Notes under the pieces: model-generated
Databases searched by the model: none
What the model was told of the DNA's origin: nothing
Seen by the model: only the letters and a program-made list of their open reading frames with translations
Part shown: positions 35,901 to 46,151 of the stretch, one piece after another
Position numbering within the stretch: position 1 is the stretch's first letter
Layout: each line of letters starts with the position of its first letter
Translations under genes and position numbers: made by a program
Source: Sebastes aleutianus
Lineage: Eukaryota; Chordata; Actinopteri; Perciformes; Sebastidae
Length of the DNA: 64,000 bases
Assembly (NCBI GenBank): GCA_916700875.1
Contig: CAKAKS010000062.1
Span: 18,041,626 to 18,105,625 of the forward strand
Direction of reading: 5' to 3'

Positions 35901-35992
35901 AAGGGAAGAAGCCTCTCGAAAGGATGGCATCTTCCCGAAAGCTGTCGTCAAGCATGCAATCTCCCGCACGTACAACAAAGAGGCCTCAATGA
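23469..35992 (+). CDS. usp31: usp31, ubiquitin-specific protease 31 (complete, 16 coding exons)
   Basis: This is a cysteine deubiquitinase of the USP (C19) family; human USP31 has been linked to NF-kappaB signalling. The coding exons are 23469-23999, 25264-25398, 25797-25891, 25977-26069, 26624-26759, 27141-27288, 27385-27565, 27767-27878, 28104-28198, 29020-29097, 30518-30647, 31056-31175, 32213-32438, 32540-32698, 32943-33095 and 34500-35992. Their sum is 3885 nt, giving 1294 residues plus TGA. All introns are GT-AG and all phases join without a shift. The Cys box GLKNHGNTCFMNAILQCL carries Cys98. A QHDAQEF motif lies near residue 195. The zinc ribbon uses C259/C262 and C587/C590. GGHYT carries His691, and FDD carries Asp708. 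The catalytic core spans about residues 88-733, followed by a Ser/Lys/Arg-rich disordered tail from 798 to 1294. The C-terminus (SSSMQSPARTTKRPQ) matches USP31 rather than its paralogue USP43. Human USP31 is slightly longer (about 1350 residues). No internal stop was seen. Confidence 0.96.
24092..24340 (-). mobile_element. LINE 3' end, extra tail copy in usp31 intron 1
   Basis: On the - strand this is a second copy of the 3' UTR of the LINE at 24349-25215, ending in (AAAT)n at 24092-24111. Long identical stretches are shared with 24525-24685. It lacks the internal part around 24425-24520 and any coding sequence. Confidence 0.8.
24349..25215 (-). pseudogene. LINE fragment with reverse-transcriptase C-terminal ORF in usp31 intron 1
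   Basis: The - strand reads LYYSMIYPYLIYGNIVWANT, LYLLQKRFVRLATL, SHNTRQVNHLHLPFYKTKHG and RYRGVQIWN to a stop near 24698. This is the conserved C-terminal part of a CR1/jockey-group LINE ORF2. The 3' UTR holds ggggttgggaggaggccc and ends in (AAAT)n at about 24349-24385. It is 5'-truncated; a stop lies just upstream in the same frame. The 157-codon ORF is still uninterrupted, so the insertion may be fairly young. Confidence 0.8.
25264..25398 (+). CDS. usp31: usp31 coding exon 2 (residues 178-222)
   Basis: Encodes the conserved GNSQHDAQEFLLWLLDRVHEDL block of the USP fold. It is preceded by a T-rich tract and ttgcag, and followed by gtgtgt. The exon is 135 nt and in phase 0 on both sides. A LINE remnant reaches to about 50 bp upstream of this acceptor. 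Confidence 0.95.
25797..25891 (+). CDS. usp31: usp31 coding exon 3 (residues 223-254)
   Basis: Begins with PPIEED after gttcag and ends FVQELFQAQY plus two bases of an Arg codon before gtaggc. The exon is 95 nt. The first half is an acidic and proline-rich linker that varies in the family; the FVQELFQAQY end is conserved. Confidence 0.93.
25977..26069 (+). CDS. usp31: usp31 coding exon 4 (residues 254-285)
   Basis: Encodes RSSLTCPHCQKQSNTFDPF, the first half of the structural zinc ribbon (C259, C262), and the strand CISLPIPLPHT. The acceptor is ccctaacag and the donor gtgagt. The exon is 93 nt. Confidence 0.95.
26624..26759 (+). CDS. usp31: usp31 coding exon 5 (residues 285-330)
   Basis: Encodes RPLYVTVVYQGKYSHCMRIG and the following VPL/RLRDAVS region, ending KIPMDQ before gtgcta. 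This is a ubiquitin-like insert within the USP core. The exon is 136 nt and ends in phase 0. Confidence 0.94.
27141..27288 (+). CDS. usp31: usp31 coding exon 6 (residues 331-380)
   Basis: Encodes FVLTEMYYDGFHRSFC, then a run of five Asp residues and IFAFETPETF. The acceptor is cttctttcag and the donor gtaaat. The Asp run (GAT repeats) is a small lineage-specific expansion compared with my recollection of the human sequence. The exon is 148 nt and ends in phase 1. Confidence 0.94.
27385..27565 (+). CDS. usp31: usp31 coding exon 7 (residues 380-440)
   Basis: Begins GSLLANLNHNNLKYG and ends KIILLVCNRACTGHQGK plus two bases of an Arg codon before gtactg. The acceptor is gtttcacag. The middle (TPSFMQGAMTPLTASPNK) is a variable loop of the USP insert. 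The exon is 181 nt. Confidence 0.93.
27767..27878 (+). CDS. usp31: usp31 coding exon 8 (residues 440-477)
   Basis: Encodes RFGLPFVLYMERTVTWDALQ and ends MRHLLRPGVYIQ before gtagga. The acceptor is gttgttttag. The exon is 112 nt and ends in phase 0. Confidence 0.94.
28104..28198 (+). CDS. usp31: usp31 coding exon 9 (residues 478-509)
   Basis: Encodes VGPFSLRVVGVVGITYLLPQ and LCHPTVER, a block almost identical to mammalian USP31. The acceptor is ctgtatag and the donor gtcagt. The exon is 95 nt. Confidence 0.94.
29020..29097 (+). CDS. usp31: usp31 coding exon 10 (residues 509-535)
   Basis: Encodes RAYKSCGQGGPPHVKIVVEW and DKETKD plus two bases of Tyr535. The acceptor is ttccactacag and the donor gtgagt. 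The exon is 78 nt. Phase with the next exon restores YLFGHTEEEYIPDAES. Confidence 0.93.
30518..30647 (+). CDS. usp31: usp31 coding exon 11 (residues 535-578)
   Basis: Encodes YLFGHTEEEYIPDAESVYLH, then HHQPQACTLAQCFQLYTKEEQ before gtaaca. The acceptor is gttcccacag. The CTLAQCFQLYTKEE block is the conserved USP segment before the second zinc-binding pair. The exon is 130 nt and ends in phase 0. Confidence 0.95.
31056..31175 (+). CDS. usp31: usp31 coding exon 12 (residues 579-618)
   Basis: Encodes LAPDDAWRCPHCKQLQQG, the second half of the zinc ribbon (C587, C590), and LPDVLILHLKRFRQ, the USP LKRF motif. The acceptor is gtgtgtttcag and the donor gtattt. The exon is 120 nt, phase 0 on both sides. 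Confidence 0.96.
31740..31870 (-). mobile_element. tRNA-derived SINE in usp31 intron 12
   Basis: On the - strand: ggagcgccttggtagcagag (A box region 31848-31860), then gggtttgatccc (B box 31810-31821). It continues to about 31740 without a clear tail. Confidence 0.65.
32213..32438 (+). CDS. usp31: usp31 coding exon 13 (residues 619-694)
   Basis: Starts EGDRRVKMQNMVRFPL and ends with the His box NHHGNMHGGHYT, with catalytic His691. The donor is gtaaca and the acceptor ctgtttcag. The exon is 226 nt and ends in phase 1. The VKRSQSSWSLPSHWSPWRRP segment is a USP31-specific insert. Confidence 0.96.
32540..32698 (+). CDS. usp31: usp31 coding exon 14 (residues 694-747)
   Basis: Starts AYCKNSIDGQWYCFDDSEV, with the catalytic acid at Asp708. 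It completes the USP domain with TAYILFYQRRTVIPSW. The acceptor is cactcacag and the donor gtcagt. The exon is 159 nt, phase 1 on both sides. Confidence 0.95.
32943..33095 (+). CDS. usp31: usp31 coding exon 15 (residues 747-798)
   Basis: Encodes GSTSSSLCDHWINRLPGSRP, then ASSRRTSLASLAESVEF and ERNEDDG. It is the first exon of the disordered C-terminal tail. The acceptor is atttcgcag and the donor gtgaga. The exon is 153 nt, phase 1 on both sides. Its reading frame stays open for 146 codons into the following intron (see the alternative terminal exon entry). Confidence 0.95.
33228..34220 (+). other. usp31: Possible alternative terminal exon of usp31 in intron 15
   Basis: Exon 15 ends in phase 1. 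If joined to the acceptor ttctaacag ending at 33227, the frame stays open for about 101 further residues to TGA 33533-33535. The tail starts EAQRTELAFDFDHYK and is Lys/Arg-rich in the middle (QKRRKK). The same frame is also open straight through from exon 15. Three AATAAA hexamers lie at 34185-34207. The result would be a 899-residue protein with the whole catalytic core but a different, short tail. The acceptor's pyrimidine tract is weak, so this is a hypothesis. Confidence 0.3.
34500..35992 (+). CDS. usp31: usp31 coding exon 16, terminal (residues 798-1294)
   Basis: The acceptor tgttttcag is followed by GGFSVRPFVRSIQRQSLSSR. The exon is a single 1493-nt block of Ser, Lys, Thr and Pro-rich low-complexity sequence with many RRxS and SP-type phospho-site motifs, and a conserved GLSFFKNALRQRESRRSADL segment. 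It stops at TGA 35990-35992 after TTKRPQ. No known fold is expected here; it probably binds partners and is phosphorylated. Lys-rich stretches and the region after the acidic DDG are poorly conserved in sequence but similar in composition to mammalian USP31. Confidence 0.95.
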
Positions 35993-37318
35993 TAAACCCA
36001 TAGTAGTAACATTGAACTTACATAATGCAGCTATTTTCTTTGTGCCTAAGTTTCAGTGAGCAGCAGAAGATGCATTTGTAAGGAGACCCATTTGTTGATG
36101 TTATGCTTTTGCATCAGATACATAACGCTGGCTTTGAGGTTTTCAACATTGGCAGCCAGCTTATTTAGCTGTACTGGATAAAAGTACTGTACATCATCTG
36201 CATATTTTGGGTGCCAAACAGTTGCTTGGTATGCTGCCAGTTCTAGTTGGTAAAGCTGTGTGTATTGTTACCAATTACACCTTTTGAGCATTAGGTAGGG
36301 TTTTTGATGTGAGTGAGACAATCGCTTAGATGTTTTTCTGGCGTGGAGGGTACTTTGGTATGCCATATGTGCATTCAGCTGTACAGCACAACCTGTTAGA
36401 TTTTGTGCGTGCTGCTGGAGGCTTATATGACAGCTGACAGAAATTCCCTGTTGGAATCCTGAAATCCAATTATCTTCCCTTCAGACAAGAGGCTTGTTAT
36501 ATTGAAACACTTCAAACATTAAAGTTTAGTTCGCTTGCAAAATATCCTGCTGACGCAACCAGGATTTTAAAAATGCAGCAGCTCATGCATTTAAAGAAAT
36601 TAATGGGGTAAGAAGCGTTTTCACCTTCTATGCACCAACAATGCATAATTTGTCTTTTCTTTCGGATTAAGGTGGAATTAAGCTGTTGACGCTTAAGCCT
36701 CACTGCCGTTTCTATAAGCATTTAAAGCTCAATATTAGTGCGAACAGGAGCGTAACATCACAAATAGTCTCTGGACAAATACTGAAACTGAGTTGACGCT
36801 CACACATCCGCACACACAAGAGTTTCATTCCCAAATAATAGTGGCTTAGCGTTCAAAGTAGCTCTCATTGATTTGTTTTTTAAGCTGATCAAATTGACCA
36901 TTGATGAGTAAAAACCTGCAATCTGTTTTTTCCAAACACTTTTCTCCATACACCTCATGCATCGGTTCATAGGTAGTTTGTCTAAAGCTGAGGAGGAAAA
37001 GACGTCAGCTGACGATGTTTACTGATAAGTTTCATGTCTTAAGAGTATCAAAGAGCTGAAAAAGACTATAAGAGATGATAAACTTCCTGATTATGTACAT
37101 TAAAATAATAGACATACAGAGGTGATGGCAGGACCTGGACCAAAAGATGAGAAGGAATTAGAATCTGTACACACATTGAGACAAATTGTCCAGTATTTTA
37201 AAGCTTTATTTTTGTTTAATACTAGTACTTTTTCGATAGAAATTTATTTTATCAAATACTTATTGAAGTTTTTTCTCAAAAGGGATGGTGTGTTTTGGAA
37301 TGAAACCCTTTAAAAAAT

Positions 37319-37363
<45 letters not shown>

Positions 37364-40300
37364 GTGTCTGTACAGATATTGACAAATTCTATAGTATATA
37401 ACCCATTTTTTTTCATTTCCACGAGCAAGATGATAAATGATCTTAAGCGCCTTTCAATACTGTACATGGAAACAAATAATTGCCTTTGGCAACATAGTAG
37501 TGTACTACTGTATGCATCACTGAGTAGGAATGTTGTATTGTTCGCACTTTGTGTAGATAAGATAGGTTTCTTTTACCCAGAACAGTCGCATATATATATA
37601 TACATACATACACAACTAACTTAACAGTGTAATTATCTCATTTTTAATATGTCGTCATGATTTCAAGACATATCGTAAAGTATAGTGTCAACAGGCCTTT
37701 TTAAGACTTGAAAAAGGTCAAAATGGTTTATTCATCTCAATGTTCCCGGGGTCGTTTTTAAGGAATCCCCCCGTTACTACACCTGGTGCTGTAACAGACC
37801 GACGCTCTTCTGGCGCTGATGTTTCTCAAACGAGCATATTTTTTAAATGCCGATGTTCAGAACTGTGACCACACACTTCAGTGAGCCAGAAAACCTGTTG
37901 GCAGCATTTATCATAACCTGTGGTACCTCATTGGAGAAGAAGACAATGACTTTTTTTTTTTCTTCATCTGGCTGAAACAGAATATAATGAGCCATTTAAT
38001 TAATCATAGAACTCCATTTATCTCTGAGCAGCAAATATGGATACGTAGGCTGAGTTTTCTCAACTACCAGACACTGCACGGCGTATTTCTTTTGCAGTAT
38101 AAATGACAGAGGCAGGATATTGTCACTGCAGCTGCAGTTATGAATATTTGGCTGCAATATCATTGTACAATTACCCCACATGCAATTGCAATATCCATAC
38201 ATTAGATACCAGCACAGTGTATGTTTTTAAAGAATGAATGTGGTTCTACCATTAAAATCCAACCATTAGTAAGTATACTTTTAACATAATCTTTGACTTA
38301 TAGATCTACAGCATTTCTCTCAACTGTTTCTCTGTAGCATCTACCAGGTTTACATTGGTTCTCAGATGGTTTCAGAGGAAATACCACTCCAATTTTAAAC
38401 ATGCGATGTATGTTATTTAAATGGTCTGTACATTGTTTGAGCAAATCAGCAGCCTTAATGTGCCTGGCTTTGGATGTGTGACATTGTTTTTGGTCAGAGG
38501 TCACATCTCATGATGTTGAAATTAGCTGTAAAGCAACAGTTATGCTGTTCATCAATGCACTTTTGGTAGATAAAACTGCTATATGATGACATTTTTAACC
38601 TAAATTCCACACATCATTATTTAAATGTAATCTAATTAAGCCATAGAGACACATGGCGTATATATAAATTATGTATAAATACAAAATGTGTTTACTCCTA
38701 GCTCTGACCAGCAGTCAGACCCAGTCTTCCAAAGGGGGGACTCTATTAATGTCCTATACCTACCATTATCAATAATATAGCGGCTGCTGTGTTCAAACTG
38801 TCACGGACCGTAGAAATAACCTACCGCTGTTTTAAATGTGCTGGTATTCCTGTAGCTGCTCTTTTCTACTTAACGTTGTAATCTATCAGGAAACTTGTGC
38901 ATGGCACTTTGGATCAAAGCAGGACAATTGTATGTCATTGTGGCTTTCACCGTCTTGTTTGCCTGTTTTTAAGTCTGTCATTAAGTTGTAGTGGCTAGTA
39001 CGCATTTCAGAGCTGGATCGTGCCATCACTTTTACTTGTTTTGTCCATTCCTCCACTCTCTAAATGAGACGTTTATTGGATTACATGTATAGCCAAACCC
39101 AGTGCATTAGGACTTTTGACATCTTTATGTCTTTATTTTTTGTTGTATTGTAAACAAGGATCAGTAAACAAACGTCAGTCAGTCTGTATAATATTTAAAT
39201 AGGGGTCCAACCAAACTTTTTTTTTCTGACGCTAATGACAATTAGTTTTGTTTTCCATCCATAACAACTGTGTTTATAGCCACCACATTGCCTAGATTAC
39301 ATGTAAGAATAGATATGGACATGATGGTTCATTCAGTTTAGCAACTTGGTGGAGTTGTGCAGTCTAAATTATGTAGTATATGGCAAAATCCCATTTGTAT
39401 TTGAATGTCAGCAGTATCACCTTGGTCCTGTGTTATGTCACAGGAACCTGCTGTCATTTAGTTACACACATGAAACTTTTTATCAGTCGCTTCCAATCAT
39501 AAAAACTGCTTTTTAAATGTTTTTTTTACGCCTATAGTGGTAGAGCAATAATCATCCCATTCATCAGACAAGGGAAGCTGAGGTTTGAGTTACCAAAAAG
39601 TGCAACACGGCTGACTTTTGTGTGCTCAAAGGGCCATTGAAGACCAGACAAGTACTGTACTCCATATGAGAAATATATATATATCCAATTAATCCAAATA
39701 CATACCTGTTGAAACAAGATGTCAAAAATCAATATAAAATGTAAGAGAAAAATGAATCAACATCTTCACAGAATTGATTTTTCCTCGCTAGCTCTCTTCA
39801 CCGCAGTTGTTGTCTGTGTTTTTTTTAATTTTTTTAATTTGTCGTCGATGTACAGAGTTGAGAATGATTTAAGGAATGCAGTATTGCATGAAAACGCTAA
39901 TGCATGTCTTTCATTAACTATGCAAGAGTCTGCTGGCCGTGTACAGTAGAAAGCAGAGCATGGCTGATGTATTCCATTGCTTCATTTTGCACACCATTCC
40001 AATATTTAGAAATTGTAAATTACAGAATATTTCATCTGTACAGTTAAAAAAAAAAGGATTCAACTTTTAAAAGATCTATTTAACGCCGTGATTTCCTTTT
40101 AGCATTCTACCATGTAATGTTTTTTTATATTTTGTAATTCTGCTAATCTGTGCTCTCTGGGTGCTCCTACCAAACTGGTAGGTTACAGTCTTTTTGTTTC
40201 ATATTTACTGTTGTACACCAGCAGAGACAACACTATGGATGCGATAATCTCTTATGTGATTACTAAATAGCCTCATGTATGTATGTATTGTGAAAAAGCC

Positions 40301-41580
40301 TTCCATTAATTCAGTGATAACAGTTTGTGAACCCCTGTTGAAATGTTCTCCGCCGCATCAAAGATGTGGCCGGTTCTCTAATATAAAGGCAAATAAATAA
40401 ATATATATATAGAGCTAAATGCAATAATGAAAGATAGTACATTTGTAGTTTTATATTGCAGTATGTAATGAACAATGACATTAAAATGTAAATGTTCAGT
40501 TAATACTTTTTTGTAGTATTTATGCCACGTCAATCATTATTATTTTTGTATTCGAAAAACGGTTTATCAGCAAACAAAACGGACAACTTCCAAACATGCG
40601 TTAAAGCAGCACCACTATTTTTTGTTTCTCCTGATAACAGGTAACGTGGGTATCTAGTTCTTAAAAATGCAAATAACAGAAGTTAATGAATCCTGTATTG
40701 AGTTATTGTTGTGATGTTTTGTTAACAGTCACACAACTTTTTTTCAAGATGAAAGCATTAATTAATGTCATTATCTGCAACATGTTTGTGTAATTTTACC
40801 ACTGAATCAAAGTTGCAATAACCACTGAAACGGAAATACCCAAACCCTTCAGATTCTGCAGATTACTGTAGCAATACAGCTGTGTGTTGTCCTTAATATT
40901 AAAAGGACTCAAAATACATAACTTATATTCTGAGTTTGGGGTAAAATTGTTTTTGGACTTAGCAGATAGATGAGGCTTTTTTTTCTTCCCCAGATGTAAA
41001 CACTACAAACTCATAATACTGAAACTTTTCAGAAGCCTTAAGCGAAACAAATGGTAATATGGATAGTTTGTGTATTTCTCTTTGGATGAAACCAAGGAGC
41101 TGTGTGATGAATGAATGTCATGAGTCTCATTTTAATGTTTTTTATCTAACAAAGAACACTACAGTGCTAAATGCAGAGCACGCCTCCCCCTTTGACCTTT
41201 CTTGTCTTTTACTTTTCAGTGTATCATTCATAAAGCATTTTGTAAAATACAGTGCATTTATTGAGATTTCACTTAATGCCGTTTTACTGTATTCCTTGTT
41301 GTACCAGGTTCATGAGGCTCTTTTTTAAAAATGTTCACATTAGGGCCTCTGTTCTATCATTTTGCCTCTTAAATGTTTCCTTAAATTCTTTTTTTCTATT
41401 TTTTTAAGAGCTGTGTTTTGACATCCAATAGTTCATTAGACTGTGTCTTTTATGTTAATTTATTTCTCTTTTGTTATCATGTATGCACTTTTTATTTTTT
41501 ATTTTTCCAAAAGGACAAATGTGTATATACTTTGTTGGTTTACCCATGCAAGTATAAAATTAAAAATCGGATTAAAAAAA
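35993..41580 (+). other. usp31: usp31 3' UTR (long, estimated)
   Basis: About 5.6 kb of AT-rich sequence follows the stop codon with almost no recognised transposon, in contrast to both flanks. Mammalian USP31 also has a multi-kilobase 3' UTR. Candidate ends are the overlapping AATAAA signals near 40391-40401 and an ATTAAA-like run at about 41558-41580 followed by a GT-rich tract (gttgtcttgttatttgttagtg). A CA/TA microsatellite sits at 37321-37363. The true end cannot be fixed from sequence alone. Confidence 0.45.
37321..37363. repeat. (CA)n(TA)n microsatellite in usp31 3' UTR
   Basis: About 12 CA units are followed by a TA run ending tatatgtgtctg. A smaller TA/CATA run is at 37589-37613. 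Confidence 0.9.
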
Positions 41581-42905
41581 TGTTAAAAGTTCCAGTGTTG
41601 TCTTGTTATTTGTTAGTGTTAGTGTATTCCTTCCGACACTAGAGGGAGCTTTACTCTAACAGATTGTCCCTCAGCATGACTCTACTACACAACATGAAGC
41701 TCTTGGCATTTCACTGGCTTATAGAGACTCACTGATGCAGCATTAAAAAAAATAATTAAAGTGAAATGAACATTGAAGTTATTGTGTGTTACTGATCCCC
41801 AACTTGAGGTTGATTAATGTCAGAAAAGCCTGTGGTCTCACCTTGAGCCAGTTATGAGTGAAACCACCTAACAGTGGGCTCAGTTCTCCGATCTGCAAGA
41901 CCGTCCACAGTCTGTCTCCATAAAGTGTTTGTGTTCTCGCAGCTGTCAGAAGTTGTACTGTAGCAACATGAGACACATTTTTGAAGGTGTTTTTATTTTT
42001 AATGTGCTAAGAAGCCCCTTTCATCCTGTTCAGATCCAGTCGGGGTTGGACAAGCGAGCGTACGAGCACACACAAATCCACCGTCATTGTCTCGCTGCTG
42101 CAGAGACTGTGTATTATCTGAGACCTCAAGGCTGTGCAATACATGAGCGCCTCTAAAATTTCTGGGCAGGATTATTATTTCAAGCTTTTTCCCTGGCTGC
42201 AGAATACAGAGGGTGCTATAGGAGCTGGGATGTGCAGATGCAAGCATGTCTGAGCTCAGGGGCGTCCACTTGTCATTATACTTCAGCACCTACGGCTGCA
42301 AAGATTAGTAATAGTTTTAATAAGCAATCAGATCAGGCAGGACATAAAAAGTGACGAGGCACACAGCAATGCCCACTGCGCTGTAAAAAGCACACTCATC
42401 ATGGACTGTTTCCAGCTCCGAGCCACTATGATTCATCAACTGCTAATTCTTTAATAGATTCATTATGCTTTAAAATGTCAAAAAAGACAAGTGATCAGTG
42501 CCAGCACTTAATGTCTTTCAATTATTTATTTTGAAGCTGCAGCCAGCAATTTTTTTTTTTTGCAAACTATGACTTAAATGTTAATCAGCAAGCACTCACA
42601 TCATTTACCCTCATCTTTCCAACATAATCATAATAAACTACTGTAAGAAACAACCATCATAGCAAAATGTGAACTTATTTCTTCTCGAAACATTGTAAGT
42701 TATGTCATTTAAAAAATAAAACCAAACAGACTATCATTATTTTAGGACATTATTTGTGTAATATTTATATGGTGAAACCAACCGGGGTCATTTTGACCCC
42801 AATATAAAATAATTGAAATAAAACAGTCATTCAAACTTCAACAGTTTTTAAATTTACTTTAACTTGGGACATGGAAAACATGAACTCAATAAATAGTTCT
42901 ATATA
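41581..42905. other. Non-coding, downstream of usp31
   Basis: No feature supported. The stretch 41930-42290 is less AT-rich and repeat-free and could be a conserved element. Confidence 0.35.
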
Positions 42906-42909
42906 TTAA

Positions 42910-43301
42910 AGGGGACATATCATGAAAAACTTTTTCAGTGCTTGTGAACATCTGGAGTTCCTACCAATCCACAAACTGTGAAATAAGACAACCCAGTCAA
43001 TTTTTTTATGGGCTGTCTAGATCAGAAAACATGTGATTCAACAAGCCATTCAGATTTGGCTCCCCTTCCTATGTCACATGCAGGCTCATTACAATATATC
43101 GCCCACAGCTTGAGAACTACCTTTACAAAGGTGCACCATATTTCTCTTGCAAGCCAATCGGAGCAGACTGGGTGAATACAGGTATACTCACACAGACAGT
43201 ATGAGAAAAATAATGTGTTTTTTGAAGATTAAAGCATGTAAAGATGTTCGAATAGAAACCCAAAATACAAGTATACCTGGAAATGAGCATGATATGTAGC
43301 T
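42910..43301 (+). mobile_element. MITE family E, copy 1
   Basis: TTAA at 42906-42909 precedes aggggacatatcatgaaaaac. The interior has aaactgtgaaataagacaac, atttggctccccttcc and agaaacccaaaatacaagta. The right end gagcatgatatgtagc is degenerate and no second TTAA is seen. Confidence 0.75.
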
Positions 43302-44969
43302 TCACTATGCAGAATTGGGAAAAGCACTAATTAAAACAGAAAAGGAAAACAATGATATGAAGTTATTAGGAACAAATTGATTGACAAAGTCATGCAAAAT
43401 TGGAATAATAATAGATAAATGACAAAACGTATACCTCTGGGGCGGTGACCCTGTCAGATAAATGTAGTGTTTTGCCTCTGAAATGTAGTGGAGTTACTCC
43501 GGTGGAGTACAAGTATAAACTACAAGTACCTCAAAATTGTACAGTACAGTTACATCCCTCCACATTTACTCAGTGGTCATCAATATCTTTCTTCTGATTT
43601 GATTATTTAACTAGTCATTTTACAGGAAATAAAGGGACTTTGGTGGCCAGAATAACTTCTTCATTCCATAGAGCAGATCCAGCTGTCTGTTTTTTTACAG
43701 TTCACTCTAATGCAGGAGTTAATGTTGTGAGTACATAACCAGATCATCTGGCAAACATATTCAGAAGAGGCCAGGATGTTGTAGCATCTGCCATCATCCT
43801 GCTGATTCCCAGTCAGTGGGTCATCTTAAAGCAGCTGTTAAACCAAAGTTTGAACTATTCTAGTCCCACTCTCTCTATTTTCTGCATCAGCGTGTTGGTT
43901 AATACCATAAAACACGACAGCCAGTCAGCTTCTTGGCTGAGATCCACCATCATGAATCATTTGAAATTTCCCTGGTAAGCAGAGGACGCCGCTTACTCTC
44001 ATTCTCCAGCGCTTTTTAAATGGAGCCGGACCAACATCTGACTCCCCCCCTCTCACGATAATATCAGTCCCCCACGGTACACTGGAGTTACTTTAGCAAT
44101 TCGCCCGTGGTTTTATCTCCTTTGTCCCCTCTTTTGACTCCACCCCAGAGAGTGCAGAAAAATCAATAATAATTGATTTTAGAAGGCAGGAAAAAGCGGT
44201 TGGAATTCAAGGGAAGAAGCAGAGGAAGACAGAGACAGAGAGGTAGCGGCAGAGAGGTGCGAGACCCTAAGCATAATATGCATGTGCTGGCACAGCTAAA
44301 GGTCACCAACATGAACCTGTCTGTAACAACAGATTATGGAGTGTCTATAGGCCTCACAGCTACGGAGGTCTCACATGTGCGATAAGAATAATGGCAGCTG
44401 TGAACCTCTTAACTGTAAATCATTTTAATCCACGAAGAGGAAGGTGTGTTCAAGTGCAACTGGACAGATTATTTGAAATTATTTTCTTGAAGATTGTGTT
44501 CCTATAGAAGGGCAATTGTTGGTGATTTAGTTGTATCTGACGTTCATTGTAAAGTGGGAAATAATGTACCAATACTACATCAGTTGTAAAATCTGCTGCC
44601 CCACTATCAACACTTCTTGTAGCAGCAAGTTAGTTTCCTGTTTTCTACTATCAGCTTCATTTCACATTCACACTGCCTTGTTTGTTATCCCCTTTTCCCC
44701 CCCAGACCACTAAATCAACCTTTCGCAGGGTAATGTTCAAAGCAGGACAAGATAGCAACAGACGTTCACTACAGAGGAGGAAGAGCTGTTTGATTTCTAT
44801 TGCAGGATTCGTCCGGGGTTCCGGCGGGTCAGCGTGGCTGACAGCCTGGAGATTGATAGTTGAGATCTTTCCCAGGCGGAACAGTGTTGGACAACATGAG
44901 CAGTGATCCACGGCACCAGAGGAGCGGGGTGGAGGTGGGGCGGCTGCAGACGTGGTGTATCCCTCAGTA

Positions 44970-44970
<1 letters not shown>

Positions 44971-45000
<30 letters not shown>
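44971..45000. repeat. (GT)n microsatellite
   Basis: About 15 uninterrupted GT units. A second GT run lies at 45487-45512. Confidence 0.9.
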
Positions 45001-45233
45001 GTCTTCTGGCTGAAGGCCATGTCCCCCCTGTCATCAGGACTGCTGAATGGTACTCAGGACCTGCAGACTTAGATCTAAGCACCATGCGGGACCCATCAGT
45101 GGTTCAGGACGAGTACAATTTCAGAAGAAAATGTTGTTTTATTTCCTTTTTTGTTCCTTGTTTTTCTTTATTGAATTTTTATTATTCCCTGCTGTCATTT
45201 CCTTCCCTCCTCCTTCTTTATCTGGTGTTTCAG

Positions 45234-45308
45234 ACAAAGCAAATACACCAAGATTAGCAGCGAGAGAAATCGTCACTCTTCCTGATTTTGATCAGAGCCA
45301 TCCGAACG
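45234..45308 (+). other. Exon-like segment of unknown gene or lncRNA
   Basis: A long pyrimidine tract (ccttccctcctccttctttatctggtgtttcag) precedes this 75-nt segment and a donor gtgagt follows. One frame is open (KANTPRLAAREIVTLPDFDQ) in phase 2 to 1; the other two contain stops. I do not recognise the peptide. It may be a small exon of an uncharacterised gene or non-coding RNA, or a chance match to splice signals. Confidence 0.25.
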
Positions 45309-46151
45309 GTGAGTTGATTTTAATATAGATGCGCGCACACACATGGACATCCAATCACAATGCTGTTACGCTGTTGAACTGATGTTTTTTTCTCTTATGA
45401 AAATAACATAATAATTTGTTCAATATCATAATAGTGATTTTAGAAGTTCATATTTGTGTGGTAGGGTCAGGCTCCCCTTTAGAGAGTGTGTGTGTGTGTG
45501 TGTGTGTGTGTGGTGGGGGTCTACACATTGTTTCATCTTCAGATGCTTATGGTCGATATTAGAGAGGTGAGGCCAAGACATTTTTTTTTCAAAAGATTGA
45601 ATTATTTTGTCAAGTAGCTGAATGTTGAATTAATCACAGAAACAATGTGTTCCCATAACATGTGAAATATTTAATCATTGACACATATAATAAATATGAA
45701 TATCTAAATTGTGTATGTGTGTATGACAAACATTTCAAAAGATGCCGCAGAATTAGGGGTGTCAAAATATACCGGTATTGACACTAACCGTGATGTTAAA
45801 TAATTAAATATTGATATCATGTTAATAATTCTTCAATGGTAATATTGTGTAAATAATCCAGCGCATCTTAAATCATTTTATATGTACAATTATGGTTACA
45901 GATTCTCTCATCACCTCGCCAAACCCGATTTTGAGGGTAATTCATTTGCCAAAAAAGTGACAAAACACACAAAAAACAAAGTTAGAGATGAATCTGACTG
46001 ATAACTTTTTTTCAAATTTGAATTCTTTTGACCAAGATGATCTTGTAGTGAAAATCTGTTATTGTGACAGCGCTAAGCAGAATACAAACTAATCCTTTTG
46101 GTCCAAGTGTTTGGTATAATTTTTTTAAGTGTTGGCTTGGCGGTAAATCCA

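Larger units (their letters stand above)
43302..46142. other. Non-coding spacer with one exon-like segment
   Basis: Apart from the GT runs and the 45234-45308 segment, I see only scattered short frames. 44750-44940 is GC-richer, but its frames are interrupted. Confidence 0.35.

Noticed and set aside
44750..44875. Frame reading EEELFDFYCRIRPGF as a possible exon
   Set aside because: Short, bounded by stops on both sides, and without convincing splice sites or a recognisable family.
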